A DNA stretch of 64,000 nt from Apis mellifera (lineage: Eukaryota > Arthropoda > Insecta > Hymenoptera > Apidae), in assembly GCF_003254395.2 (NCBI RefSeq), contig NC_037642.1, forward strand, positions 2,016,501 through 2,080,500, in the 5' to 3' direction. The notes under the pieces are model-generated. The model worked only from the letters and a program-made list of their open reading frames with translations. It ran no database searches and was not told the DNA's origin. The position numbers were made by a program, and so were the translations under genes. Each line of letters opens with the position of its first letter. Positions within the stretch are counted from its first letter, which is position 1. This document shows positions 12,086 through 23,605 of the stretch, in pieces.

Positions 12086-12600
12086 TCATGCTTTACATTG
12101 TCGTGGATATAAATTATAATTTATATCAATTAATATTAATTAATAAAGAATTAATTTTTTTTGATAGAATATATTTTCTTATAATCTTATTTGGTTTTTC
12201 TCTTAATAAGAATTATTTATAGAAAAGAAAAAGTGTTGTATAAATTTTCAAATTTTATTGATTCTGTGAATTTTTAAGTTTATTATTTTTTTCAATATAA
12301 ATATTGTGTCTTAGAACATCATTTTTATTAACAATAATATAATAATATATAATTTTGGTAGATGAATATTCAACTTGACTCAATTGTTTCAATCTTGCGT
12401 TTATAAATCATTAAAAATTGTAGAATCTATTTATTCCTTTATTTCATGAAACAATATTTGATAAAAATCAATATAATGTAATTTCAACGATTCAATAATA
12501 AATATTACAACATCTAAAACATAAATCTTAAAGTATACAACACACTAAAATATATGAAAAACACCAATATAACTGTTCAAATGCACAAAACTGCTATATA
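12086..12600. other. AT-rich stretch
   Basis: AT-rich, frequent stops in all frames, no repeats beyond short A/T runs. Confidence 0.6.
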
Positions 12601-14100
12601 ACCATATTTAACATCCACCTGCGCCATATCGCGAATCTCGCACGGGCTGTTATCCACGCGAGTGCACCCGCACAGTGAACAGGCCACGTGATCGCAACGT
12701 CGCAATTGAAAAAGCAAGAGAAAATGAAGATAAGGACGAAGATTAAAAAAAAAAAAATAGAAAAATAAATAAAAAAATTAAAGAGTCTAAAATAAAGAAA
12801 AAGAAAAGGAAAAACGCAGCCGCCAGGAGAACGTTGGAACACAGAGTACTATTAATCCGTTCTCCCTTGGCTCGGTCGCGTCGCATGTTTTCAGGTATAA
12901 ACTCGTCGGGCGCCGCTCCGCGGAAGAGCGTGTGCACCACGAGAATGCATCGACGAGAAACGTGCACCGGCACGCTGCAACTGCAGTGCGGGACTGCGGC
13001 GTTGCATCTGGCGACGGTGGCGTCGGAGGCTTTGCCAGCCGCAGAGGCCTGAAAGCTGTGTGCGAGCGGGAGGTGCTTTTCACAGCGACAGAGAGACAGA
13101 AGAACGAACGCGTATCACGAGGGCCGAGGAAACTGTGGGGAGGGACGAGGAGGGAGAGAAAAGTCCAAAGGAAGAAGACAGACGTAGAGAGCGAACAAAG
13201 AAAGAGAAAGGAGAGCCACGTGGTTGCCGGTTCACGTCAACGTCGTCACGCAGAGGAAAGAGAAACACTCCTCCATTCGTCTCCCTTCACTCCTCTTTTC
13301 TTCCCCTTTTTATCCTTGTTCGGTCTTCCTCTTGTTTCCATCTCCCTCACACTCGTACGATCTCTCGCCCGTCTGTCTTTCTCTAGCGACCACGCAGGAG
13401 CGCGCACGCCCTCTCTGTCTCGCTTCCAACAATTTCTTTCCTCGTCTCATAGTCGTTTTTCTTCCTTTCGCTGATGTAATTGTCCGGTTACTCGTCTCTG
13501 TCCCACCGTCCACCGGTTTCTGCCGTCGCTTTTTTCATCATACTTCTCTTTCTTTCTCAATCTTTATTCATCTCATTTCAACTTTCATAAATTTCTCATT
13601 TCTCTTTCTCTCGATATTCTGCTCTTTTTCTCTCTCTCTCTCTCTCTCTTCCTCTCCCTTTCTCTCTTCATTTCTCTGTCCTTTTTTCCAACGTGTCGTC
13701 GTTTCTCTCGCGTAACGCGCGATCTGGCCCGAAACAAAACTTTTTGACGTTTTTCGCGCACCCACCCTAGGAATATGGACATACGTCAACTACGTGTGTG
13801 GGGAATGCGCCAAGTCCGTAACGGGAGCACGGGATTGGTGGAACGTCTAGCCAATCCCATTGCTAGCCGGCGCCGAAGCGGGGAACATAGTCAGAGGGAT
13901 GCTGCGTGGAAAGCGGTGGTTTGGAGGGGAGGAAATCCAGCGGGATGAGGGAAAAGCAGGGAGAGAGCGATGAAGCGCAGGGCCGTAAGATATTGGGGGG
14001 GTTTTGCGATCGAAGAAAAAACGGCTGGCCTCGGATGGATCCGGAAGTTGATTAGGAGACCGTCGATACTGGAGGATGTATTTTTATCTCGAGTGAAACG
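12600..14100. promoter_or_regulatory. Large CpG-rich island with a purine/pyrimidine switch
   Basis: CpG-dense sequence at 12830-13080, then a purine-rich plus-strand block (about 13070-13222), then a pyrimidine-rich block (about 13262-13690), then CpG-rich unique sequence to about 14060. The long open frames here (12932-13474 and 13224-13715 plus, and their minus counterparts) follow from stop-codon scarcity in biased DNA and show Ser/Phe/Leu or Arg/Glu/Lys bias. A promoter or 5' untranslated exon is plausible. Two opposed CCAAT-type sequences flank 13832-13858. Confidence 0.35.
13629..13649. repeat. (TC)n microsatellite
   Basis: About ten uninterrupted TC units within the pyrimidine-rich block. 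Confidence 0.95.
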
Positions 14101-14360
14101 TAAATGGCGTGAAAGTTATTGAGCGCCGAATGAAATTGTCGTTTCTCGATGGGCAGCTTCGTTAACAATTATTATCAACCGTTCGAGAATTCTCGATAGA
14201 ATTTTGTCATTCGTATTCATTGCGATAACATTATTTTCGCAAGATAAATTTCATTCCCACTCATTGGCAATAAAAATTGCATTATCGTAGTAAAAAAAAA
14301 AAAAAAAATGATTACTTTTAAGATATACATACATATGAATTTATGGTAAATTAGTTTTAG

Positions 14361-14545
14361 GGAAAATTGTTTCACGTGAAAAAGAATTTAGTTCGGTCGT
14401 AACGAAGCTTGACGTACGGCACTGGCTAGAAGGAAACGCGTTGGACGCGGGGTCCCGGGGGACCATGAACAAGCGAACAAAGGATGCTTTGAAGGGAGAA
14501 GAGGAAGACTCGAGGAGAGAGCTTCGCCTCATTCCCTTTCCCTGA
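14361..14545 (+). CDS. Candidate terminal exon of unknown gene
   Basis: A plus-strand segment preceded by a T-rich acceptor (TTAGTTTTAG, ending at 14360). The first two bases would complete a split codon. It then stays open for 60 codons to TGA at 14543-14545. It has no ATG at its 5' end, as expected for an internal or last exon. The residues look like a soluble charged protein, with pieces such as FSSVVTKLDVRHWLEG and TMNKRTKDALKGEEEDSRRE. Purines are enriched at first codon positions and G/C at third positions. An internal ATG at 14466, in fair context, could alternatively start a 26-residue peptide. I recognise no family. A competing minus frame (14341-14532) covers the same span and is Ser/Phe-rich. 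Confidence 0.28.
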
Positions 14546-15160
14546 TGGCTGGCAGAGAGGGATCTCCGCTCATCTGTTCTTGCCCTGCGGTAGGTAGGTT
14601 AGGTGGATACATTTGGCTCTCTTTTCATCTTTCTCTTTCTCACCATCAATGCTCCCCTGCCGGTCCATTCCTCGTGGTGGTGCACTCGGTGCTTCTAACG
14701 TATCCTACGAAAACCGACCCCCACAGGAACCACGAAACAGAAGTATCCACGCGTTTTCGCGTTTTAGCTCTCTCAATACACGATATTCCTCTCGATTCTC
14801 ATAAACGTTCGTGTTTTCAATCGGTTCGATACGAACTCTTTTTCATCGAAAAATCATTAATTTCCTGATTTTTTTTTTTGTGCATTTTATCTAACAAAAA
14901 TATCTTTTTGATAATTTACTCACAAACGTTTCATTCTCGCGGTATAATATACGATGTTTTAAATAATCTTTTTAAAAGAAGAAAAAAACATTTCGTGTAC
15001 ATGTTGTATTTGATATTATGTTATGATTATTTTCATCGCGTGTGTATCTCGTGTTATAAAGTTCTACGTAATAACTATTTCGACGTTTCTTTAGTAGTTA
15101 GTTTTCAAAGTTTAAAGAAAAATTAAAGAAGCGCGATTATTGCGTATGAGGTGTCCGTTA
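14546..15160. other. Mixed sequence grading into AT-rich DNA
   Basis: To about 14860 the sequence is of intermediate GC with two overlapping plus frames (14545-14868, 14613-14804) that are unsupported. From 14870 it is AT-rich, with a Phe/Tyr/Leu-biased frame at 14878-15126. No gene is called. Confidence 0.4.
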
Positions 15161-15496
15161 CATCATAGGAAAAAAAACCCTAGAAAGGCACTAGACGCGC
15201 TAGCGACGATGTAACGTGGCACGAAAAAAAGTTTTATAGTTAGGCATATGTATACGTAATACAATAATCCACAAGCACGATGGTAGAGCATCGTTTTCGA
15301 GAAGTCCAGACAGCATCGCCATCGCCGCGTCTCTATAATATTCTCGGAGAGATATTTCAGAGAGAGGGACTTCGGTGAAGTCTGTCTAACGATGCTGGAA
15401 GACCAGAGAAAGACAGAAATATAGGTGCGCGGGCGCACACACGACCAGGCTGCGCGTTGTTCACGTCGAATATGCAACAAGAAAGAGAAGGAGGCA

Positions 15497-15524
15497 AAGA
15501 AGAAGAAGAAGAAGAAGAAGAAGA
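15497..15524. repeat. (GAA)n trinucleotide repeat
   Basis: About nine GAA/AAG units in a row, at the boundary between a purine-rich and a pyrimidine-rich block. Confidence 0.95.
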
Positions 15525-16149
15525 GAACGAGAATCTCGATCCTCGTCCAACCAGTTCTTTCATTTCCTATCTCTATCCATCTCGTTTTATTCAGCCTTTC
15601 TCTATCTTTCTCATACTACCTCTCTCACTCGTTTATTTATTTTCCTTGTCTCTCTTCATTTTGCCTCTGTCATTTCTCTTTGTTCTCTCTCGCTCAACCG
15701 GTTTTCTCGATGTCTCCATCTTCGTTCATCGCTAACCACGTTCCCGTTTCCTCTCTATCTTCATCGCTCGTCCCGTCTCTCTTACACCGCCATTCGTGCT
15801 TCGAATACCTTCCTCTCTCCCTAACTCTATCCCTATCCTACTCACGTATCGAACATCGCTCTTTCTCCGTCCCCAGCCCCATTCCCTCGACTCCGCCACC
15901 AACACACTCGCTCGATCCGTCCATTACTCGCTCATCTCGCTCTCTGTCCTTCCCCCTCTGCGTCTCCTGCCCCGGCTGGCCGTAATACTTCTCATCCCTC
16001 TCGCTTACTCTGTTATTTCTCTCCGACCTCCGTGCATGGCAGATACGCGCGCGCGCGGCAATAGCTGGTTTCAGGAGACAGAAAAACGGCGGGCAGGGAG
16101 GGAGGAGGATCGAGGGAGGGAAGGAGGGAGGAGAAGAGTGACAGGAGAG

Positions 16150-16171
16150 AAGAGAGAGAGAGAGAGAGAGA
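16150..16171. repeat. (AG)n microsatellite
   Basis: About eleven AG units inside a purine-rich block. Confidence 0.95.
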
Positions 16172-16374
16172 ACCGGGAGTACGATATTCTCGAGTCTAAG
16201 ATAGGAGGAACGAACGAACAGGCGAGGAGAAAAAGAGACAGAAAGAAAAGAGAGTGGAAGACGCAAAATCGTGTCCAAGCATTAACGCTACTCTCTCCCT
16301 TCCACTTGCTACTAGCTTCGTCCGTTTCTCACCGATTCCTCCGTTCTTCTACACGTCGCACCGCTCCGCGCGGC

Positions 16375-16389
16375 TGCTGCTGCTGCTGC
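16375..16389. repeat. (CTG)n short trinucleotide repeat
   Basis: Five CTG units followed by GCCGCGGCGG. On the minus strand one frame (16312-16509) reads this as a short alanine run. Confidence 0.9.
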
Positions 16390-16510
16390 CGCGGCGGCAG
16401 AGAGGGATTTTAATTTTGCCGGATAAGTATTTATCTCGAAACGCGCGGAGGTTCCGTAATGGACAAGGTGTATTTTCGGCGCGATGTAAATCAACGGACT
16501 TACGGGCAAC

Positions 16511-16533
16511 TATACGTGCGCGCGCACATATAT
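16511..16533. repeat. Alternating purine-pyrimidine tract with CG core
   Basis: Twenty-three bases of strict purine-pyrimidine alternation centred on the palindrome TGCGCGCGCA. Such tracts favour left-handed Z-DNA. Confidence 0.9.
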
Positions 16534-17718
16534 TCCCATAAATCTATTTAAATATATGGCCGTGCGTGGCGCTCGCGTGCTTCGGGAAGCTGTACAGCGT
16601 AGTAGAGCATTCTATATCGTATACAGCTATACGAACACAGCTGGTAAACGTGAATCTGTAGATACACGTGGGAGCCTCTTCTCGCTTTGACATCGGGGGA
16701 AGCGTGTCTAAATTGGGAGTTAAAGGTGGGGCAAGCTCCGGAGAGAGAAGATACACGACGCGGCAGAGGGAAGTTCGAAGAGGCGGGGAATTATACCTTC
16801 CATTTCGTTCTTCTCTTCTCGCCGGCGTCCTTACAGAAAGCGCTTCTAAACGCGCGACTACACCCACGCTTGAAATCTTGGTGTCCCTCGTGTACGTCGA
16901 GGACGAACGAAGGACAAAGGGAAGGAATAGAAAGAAACGATGAAAAAATAGACGAGAGGAGGGAATATTTTCGCGGAGTAGAACAACGATGAGGAAGAGC
17001 GGAATGATAGGGGCCTACGAATGTTTGTCGAAAGGAAAAAGACGCGAGAGAAGCGGCTGCTGGAAAAACTGTACGGGAGAAGACTGACGCGTGAGAGAGA
17101 AATCGATGGAGGAAGGATTAAAGCGAGAACGGGAATGGAGAACCGGAAGGACGAACGGAGCGCCGGGCAAAAAGTTTGTCCGAAGGAGAGTAGGTGAAGG
17201 GAGAGAAAAAAGAGGCGCGTCCGAGAGGGAACATGTAAAATTCAGCAAAGTGGCGGAGCATCGGGATAAACGGAAGGTCGGAAGACGGAGAGGAAAGAGA
17301 GGGAGGACGAGGTGGACGGGATTAGGGGAACAATGGAATCCGATGAAAAGGGGGAAAAAAGAAAGGGAAAAAGGAAAAAAAAAAAAGATCAAGAAGAACC
17401 TTGCAAAGAGAATACAATACGGAGCACCGTACGTACACGATAGAAAGGAATGATGAAAAATTCGCGGCGACGGAACGAGCGAGTCGCGATGAAAGAACTG
17501 GAGGGAAGGAAAAGAGGAGGGGATGGCGAGGCCTTCGGCTGTTACGATTCACCATGGGACGGACGATCGGAATAAGATCGAGAGGATTGATGATTCCAAT
17601 GGACGTGTTCGAAAGACCTTGCGTAGGTCGTGCTGGCTTCGTCCTTTAGCACCTACCATGCGACTGAGCACCAACTATCGATCGAACCAACGATATATAC
17701 GTGACACGCTCGAACCAC

Positions 17719-17759
17719 CGTGCATACATGCACATACATACACACGCACACGCACACGC
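17719..17759. repeat. CA/CG-rich alternating tract
   Basis: Forty-one bases of uninterrupted purine-pyrimidine alternation made of CATA, CACA and CACG units, followed after 40 bases by TA-rich alternating tracts to about 17855. A degenerate CA repeat with Z-DNA potential. Confidence 0.9.
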
Positions 17760-18085
17760 CACGTTCCTGACCCGTACGGACGTTCGTGTGTAGTCGCGTA
17801 TATATATGTATTACACGTATACGCCGGATTATATATACATGTATATATATAGATCGATCGATTGCTGGCCATGGATCGATACGTGCGCGCGCAACCCACC
17901 CTCGTTTGCTCGCTCGCTCGCTCGAGGCTGTACGGTAAGGGTTGCTGCTGCCTAAGGTGTTCTAAGGGATGGAAGGGGGGTGGTGGTGCCTATTGGATTT
18001 CTACGGACTTTTTTATCCTTCTCTCCTGTTTTTCTACTCTCTTTTCTCGATATTTCTTCCTTTTTGAAAAACTGTAGACCCGACC

Positions 18086-18480
18086 CCGGATAAGGTCTCT
18101 CCCTGGAATGATTCTATGTACACGACAAACTCGCTTCGTATCAATTATTATTTTTAGAAAGAAATTGCATCCCATGGAAATAACGATTATTTGAAATATT
18201 ATTTGATCGAGAGGATTGTGAAGATAATTGTGAGATAATAGAAAAGATACAGAAATTTTTAAGAGTAGAATGCTCGATGAAAAACCAGAGATTCTACATT
18301 AAATTCTACGAATAATTGCATTATTTTTGGAAAGCATTTATTCCAAAATTCAACGCGATATTCTTTGAAACATATTAAATTGTTCAATTCTTATTTTTAA
18401 TCGTTTATATATCTAAGAAGAAAAAAAAAAGAATAAAGTGTTCGTAAACGCATCATCTTAAAATATTTATCGATCCGCTC
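18086..18480. other. AT-rich stretch
   Basis: AT-rich spacer between two GC-rich domains, with no gene or repeat family recognised. Confidence 0.6.
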
Positions 18481-18902
18481 TTCCAAAACCGGGCATCGCA
18501 TTTTTTCGAAAAAAAATTCTACGCGCGCAAAAGTTTTTCATAATCAGCCCATTGACGAAGCGCGTAAAGTGTCGACGATCTACGCTGGCCGACATAATTA
18601 AAACTTCCAGAAAACATAATAACTACACAATTAAAGCGCGTCCCTCCGACTACTCTCTCTCTTGTCAGGGACATCGTGGAACAGGGGTGGGGGAGAGGAA
18701 GAGAAGGACGGAGAAAAGGGGTCTGAAAAGCGACGGAGACGCGGCGATCCGTCGGGGGAGAGAAAAATAGAGAAAGATAGTGGGGTGTGTGCGCGCAAAC
18801 GGCGAGGGTGGAAACCGAGAAAAAGAGATAGGGATCGAAATGGAAAGAGAGGGAGGGAGTGAAACGAAAGAGAGATGGACGAAAAGAGAAGATTCCAAGC
18901 CG

Positions 18903-18958
18903 AGGGGGGTGGCTGGTGGTCTATGGTTAGGAGGGGAGAGGAGGAGGAGAAGGGGGGG
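18903..18958 (+). other. G-rich tract with G-quadruplex potential
   Basis: A plus-strand segment opening with six Gs and ending with seven Gs, with several GG and GGGG runs between. Quadruplex formation is possible but inferred. Confidence 0.5.
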
Positions 18959-19248
18959 ATAAAATGATGTAAAAATAACAAATTGAAACTGCTGGCCAGG
19001 AGGGTTGGATAACGCGGGGAGCGACGAGGACGACGTTCCCCGATATTCCCCGAGCCAGACGAGAACGGCCGATCTATATAGTTACCGGTTGAACAGAGAC
19101 AGGGATAGCGGGATGAACGAGACAGCGAGCAGAGAAGGGTGGGCCAAAGGGGTGGCACAAGTACATTTCAAGCTGGTGGGGATGCTCGCAGAGCTCCCCT
19201 CTTCGGGGGAAAATAGGGGAGGGTTGTCGTACGTGTTAACTTGGCTAC

Positions 19249-19300
19249 TATATATATATATACATATATAATATATAATATATATATATATATATATATA
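19249..19300. repeat. (TA)n microsatellite cluster
   Basis: About 50 bases of nearly pure TA repeats with two one-base phase shifts, followed to about 19360 by interspersed TATACGTA-type units. Cruciform and Z-DNA prone. Confidence 0.95.
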
Positions 19301-20145
19301 CACATACCACCTGTATATACGTACAATATATACGTATATATATACATTATATACGTGCTCGAATTATACACATACACCAATAGAACCAGTACAAGTCCGC
19401 AAACCGGCACACCCATACGTAACCCCCTATATACGCGCACCCCTTTTCCTCCTCTCCAAACGTCCACCCTCTCTCTCCCTCTCTCTCCGTCCTCGTCCCG
19501 CTCCCGGTCTCACGGCGCGAGTGTATGTGACGCGAGGGGCAATGCTCCATCGTGCAACGTGGAAATTTAGTTCCCTTCGTGTACACACACGTACGTACGG
19601 ATGGAAGGGGATCGGTGCCCGCGGGTGTGTGTGGGGTGCTTTACGACTCGATCGTAGCGTTAATGGCACCGCTCGCTCCGCGCCCGTGTGTGTATGTCTG
19701 TGTCTGTGCGTAGGTGGTGGTGCACATCGGGGGATGTGTTGGTGGCCGTCAGAGAACGCTTTCGACGTATACCATCCACCAGGTACTAGGCCAGCCGACT
19801 ATATTTCGCGCGACCGAGCAGATTTCACTAATACGGGCCGCGTGGAATACGTACGCGGGGAGGACCGCCCTTGCGATCCACACACGTGGTGGATATCGCG
19901 AGGAGGGGGGTCGCGCCGAACCCCCTTTTCCTGCCTCCTCCTTCTCCCTCCGCGATCCACAACGTTCGGGCAGTTTCTTTTTATCGTCTCTCCGTTACGT
20001 TCGTTTAATTCACGCTTTTCCTGCTGGTCAAGCCTGGTGATTGCCGTTGAATCGAGCGTGAACCAGGGAACCGCGTGTAAACGCCTCGTACAAGGAGGGG
20101 AGACATTGCGATGGGATTGATTTCGCGAAAAGATTCACTGGAACA

Positions 20146-20400
20146 ACTTTTTATCATTGTAATACGATCGTTAAAATAAGTTTTTAGCAAGATGTATCAT
20201 GTATTAGAGATTGAAAATAATTTGTTCTTTTCTTTTTTATGTAACAATAAGTAAAAAATTCATAAATATTAATTAATTCCGTTTTTATTCTTCATCGATT
20301 ATGAAATAACGATAATTGAATTATAATTCCTTGTATACGAATGTTAAATCATAATGCTAAATAATAACAACATTTTACAGAATCTTCATAAAACCACCAT
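20146..20400. other. AT-rich stretch
   Basis: Short AT-rich interval, nothing recognised. Confidence 0.6.
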
Positions 20401-21345
20401 CGAGTTCTCGCTACCTTCTTCTCTTCAAAACTGATTTTATTCTTAATCGCAACACGGGAACGATCTTACCCTCCTTCCCCAAACCTCCATCACCTTCCGG
20501 AACAATATTACCTTCCGCAATTCCGTATCGCGTGGAAAGATTCTCCCGTCAATCTCTGCATTACCGCAAATCGACGAATATGTAAATTTCTACGCAACGT
20601 TTGATTCCATTTCATCCCTCCTCCAAAGGTTTCCAAAGGTTTGAAATGAAAGGGATCCGTTATCACGGATGGAAGAAGAAAGAAGAATACGATTCGTATA
20701 TATATATTCATCGAAACAGGGCTGTCGAAAGCGAGAGGAGATGTGAAATGCTGGAAGGGGGGGAAAAAGAAAAAAGAATTCACGCTCGTCTTTCGAGTTT
20801 CATCGAGCGTCGACAGACACGATCTCTCGTTAATTACCCTTTCTCCATAATTCTCCATGCGTTACGTTACCCATATTTATTCGCGGACTCGTGGCGCGAC
20901 CGTTTAAAACGCGTCGAATGGAAAGCTCGAAAGCATCTTGTCTGTGGGAGGAGGGCTCGGTTTTCGATTCATCACCGGGCCACTCGGCCTCGAGTGCTCG
21001 CGCGGGTGTGTATCGTTGTTAATTCTTCCGCGTTATATACAGCGTTGATAATCGGTTTCGCGATTCCGCCAACGGGACCGGGATCTGCTCCAGTTTTCGC
21101 CTTTGTTCCGTCCCGACCCGAGATCGCCCGTTGTTCTAAGCGCGTATCTTCTCGTGTTGGCGTTTTTTTTTTTTTTCGTGGATAGGTTAGCGTGAATGGA
21201 TTGAGAGACACAAAGCTGTGCGAAGGGGGTGGTTGTTGTTTCGAAACTGAAGTGCGGGAGGTTGAGCGATGAGGGATGCGACTCGTCGATATTGAAAGCG
21301 ACGCTTTCGGATTGGAAGTTTGATCGTGAAAGTGGGTTTCCGTTT
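20400..21345. promoter_or_regulatory. GC-rich island
   Basis: Moderately GC-rich, CpG-dense in its second half. The plus frame 20601-21185 (194 codons) has no splice or domain support and ends in a poly-T run read as phenylalanines. Overlapping minus frames weaken it further. Possible regulatory DNA. Confidence 0.25.
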
Positions 21346-23605
21346 TTTCTTTTTTTTAATTCTTCGCACGTCTTCGATCGTGCGAGATTTACAGTATCGA
21401 TATTCTTTTTTTTATTTTTTATCGGAAGAAGAATCTTTGTTACTTTTAATGGATTATTACGATTTTTGTTGAAATATTTTCTTGTTTCATATTCAATGGG
21501 ATATATGTCTTATGAATGTTCATTTCACTTGTAAGAAATGATGATTTAAATATAATTATGATTATATTATATGTTTACAAATATGTAATTTTTATACAAT
21601 ATTATATAATATATTATCAAAATTTTTATTGATTTAAATATTTCGATTAATAAAATAACTCTGAAAATTGATCATTTAAAAGAAATACTAGATTGAAATA
21701 CTAAGTTTCTCTAATTAATAGAAAGCATCGAAAGCAATTGAAAATCTTCTAATTTTCTTTTTTTTATAACGTCCAACAAGGCACGCAATTTTGATTTCAA
21801 ATTCATTACCTTTCATATTTCACGAATGGCGGATTTTATTTCTACGGTCGAAAAAATAACGTAAGAAAGAAAGGAAGAAAGAAAGAAAAAAAAAATATCA
21901 AAAATTTGAAGATATTTATTCGAGGAATTCCTGTTCCAGAAACACGAGGAAATATTCAAAAACGGAAATCGGGCTGGAAGATAGCGCGACAGCAGCGCCA
22001 CGGTGTACGACCTAATATCCATTTTCACAGGAGGAGCATTATTTAAAATAGCCAGACGTCGGAGGCGACGGAGATATATATTTTTTTTTAAATAAAAACT
22101 CATTTACTAGACATCGAGATCGTAGCCATTTTTTTGCGAAACCGGAAAATTCATTATGCCGAAAGTAGCAAAGCTCTTTGTACAATTAAGCGAGAATTTT
22201 CGCGAATCAACCCCGAATTAGTATTAATTAACTCGCAATTCCAACGGAATTCCGGGTATAATGAACGAAACAATTTGGTATAATAAAGCTCGCCTAAAAT
22301 TACGAACAATTTCAATCACAATTTTCTATTCCTTTTTTTCTTTCAATTATAGATTTTTCTTCTGCTACCTCATCGTCATCATCATCGTGAAAAAGAGAAA
22401 GACGCGATTCAATCTTTTTCAATTGTGATACATTATTATTCCATTTCCATTTAATCATCCATATAATAGATGTTGACCACTTTTATTTTCTTTTCGCGAT
22501 TTAAGTCAGTTATATCAATATTTCAAATCAATGATTTCATCTTCAACTTCATTTTTGTTTCGTAAAAAAAAAAAAAAATCGTGGAATTAACGGACCTTGA
22601 CAGAAAAATTCCTTTAAGCGAAATTTACTTGACTTGGGAAATAATTTTATGAATTTTATTAACTCGCTTTATTTACCGATTTCTACTTAAATTACAGCGA
22701 TTGAAACCTTGAAAATAACCTTAAATAGCAGATATAATCAGGAAAATCAATAGATCACGATATTTTTCCTTTCTTTCGTCCACGATGTTTTGTATTCGAG
22801 AGAAACGATTCGAGAAATAGGGAAATTTTTATCTTCCTTCGGTTTGGATATATTTGATTTCCCGTTTAATTCGCTTCAAGGAGAGGTGCTTCGACCGTTT
22901 TTCACTCACCAGTTTCCTTTTTTCCCCTCCCCCCCATTGAATTTCAACTTTTGCCTTTTAAAAAAATCCGCCTCCGATGTTTTATACTTTTGCTGGAGGA
23001 GGAGAAATAAATAAAAAAAAAAAAAAGAAAAAGAAGAAAAAAAATTTATCGTATCCGTTGCAATCAAAGAGTTGAATTATAACGAGAGACTCGTTTACAT
23101 CTCGTTAAAAATAATTAACGCTTATTACATGTAATGAGATTGAAGGGAATACGATTAGCAATTCTTCCTGGAAATACTTTGAAACCTTCACTTCCGCTCT
23201 GTGCTCTGTGTTCTATGAGCATTAAGTGACGTGTGATAAATAGAAAGAATAATAAATCCTCGTTTCAATTAGAAATTATTATTTCCATCCGTATGAAATT
23301 AAATTACAATAGTAATAATAATTTACATTCTTCTTAGAATATCTCTATCTCGATCCTTCTCCAACTGAGGTTTGTGTTTTTCGTAAATCGAATAATTCTT
23401 ACAGTAACTTCATTTTTTGAAACGAAATTCCTCTATCTATCTGCAGAGAGAATAAATCTTCTCTCTCTGAATAAATTGTTCTAACATTGAAAAATATTTA
23501 ATAAAATTCTTCGTTATTGATCTTAATATTTTATATTCTAAATATATTGGACTCAAACAAAATGCTAAATTGTATTAATAATAAGAAAATCCTGGTGAGG
23601 GATCC
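21346..23605. other. AT-rich stretch with a small unique island near 22 kb
   Basis: Largely AT-rich with poly-A runs near 22565-22578 and 23012-23042. At 21960-22075 a more complex island is read on the minus strand as a partly protein-like frame (21813-22103), but it ends in AT-rich low-complexity sequence. No gene called. Confidence 0.5.

Larger units (their letters stand above)
15160..18085. promoter_or_regulatory. Large GC-rich domain with strand-switching purine and pyrimidine blocks
   Basis: Successive blocks on the plus strand: purine-rich at about 15478-15530, pyrimidine-rich at about 15540-16010, purine-rich at 16076-16262, mixed and CpG-rich to 16850, purine-rich at 16905-17520, then CA/TA-rich repeats at 17715-17860. 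Frames up to 205 codons occur but are low complexity. CpG density and GA/CT tracts are compatible with promoters or regulatory DNA. No transcription start can be placed. Confidence 0.35.
18480..20145. promoter_or_regulatory. GC-rich domain: purine block, TA cluster, CpG-rich segment
   Basis: A purine-rich plus-strand block (18655-18960) ending in a G-rich run, then CpG-rich sequence, a TA/TAC repeat cluster (19249-19360), and CpG-rich unique sequence to 20110. Two overlapping plus frames (19521-20120, 19714-20040) are open. The second has high third-position GC around 19748-19890 and a donor-like CAG|GTACTA at 19782, but no good acceptor, so no exon is called. Possible promoter or regulatory DNA. 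Confidence 0.3.

Noticed and set aside
14589..14601. TAGGTAGGTTAGG, resembling insect telomeric TTAGG repeats
   Set aside because: Only one partial unit and no array.
15178..15187. CCCTAGAAAG, as at the ends of some piggyBac elements
   Set aside because: No TTAA target site beside it and no second terminus or transposase.
15425..16413. Long plus-strand frames of 186 and 205 codons
   Set aside because: They traverse (GAA)n, CT-rich and (AG)n blocks and consist of Ser/Leu/Phe or Arg/Glu/Lys runs; several competing frames are equally open.
19714..20040. Plus frame with high third-position GC
   Set aside because: Good donor-like CAG|GTACTA inside but no acceptor, and two other plus frames are open over the same CpG-rich bases.
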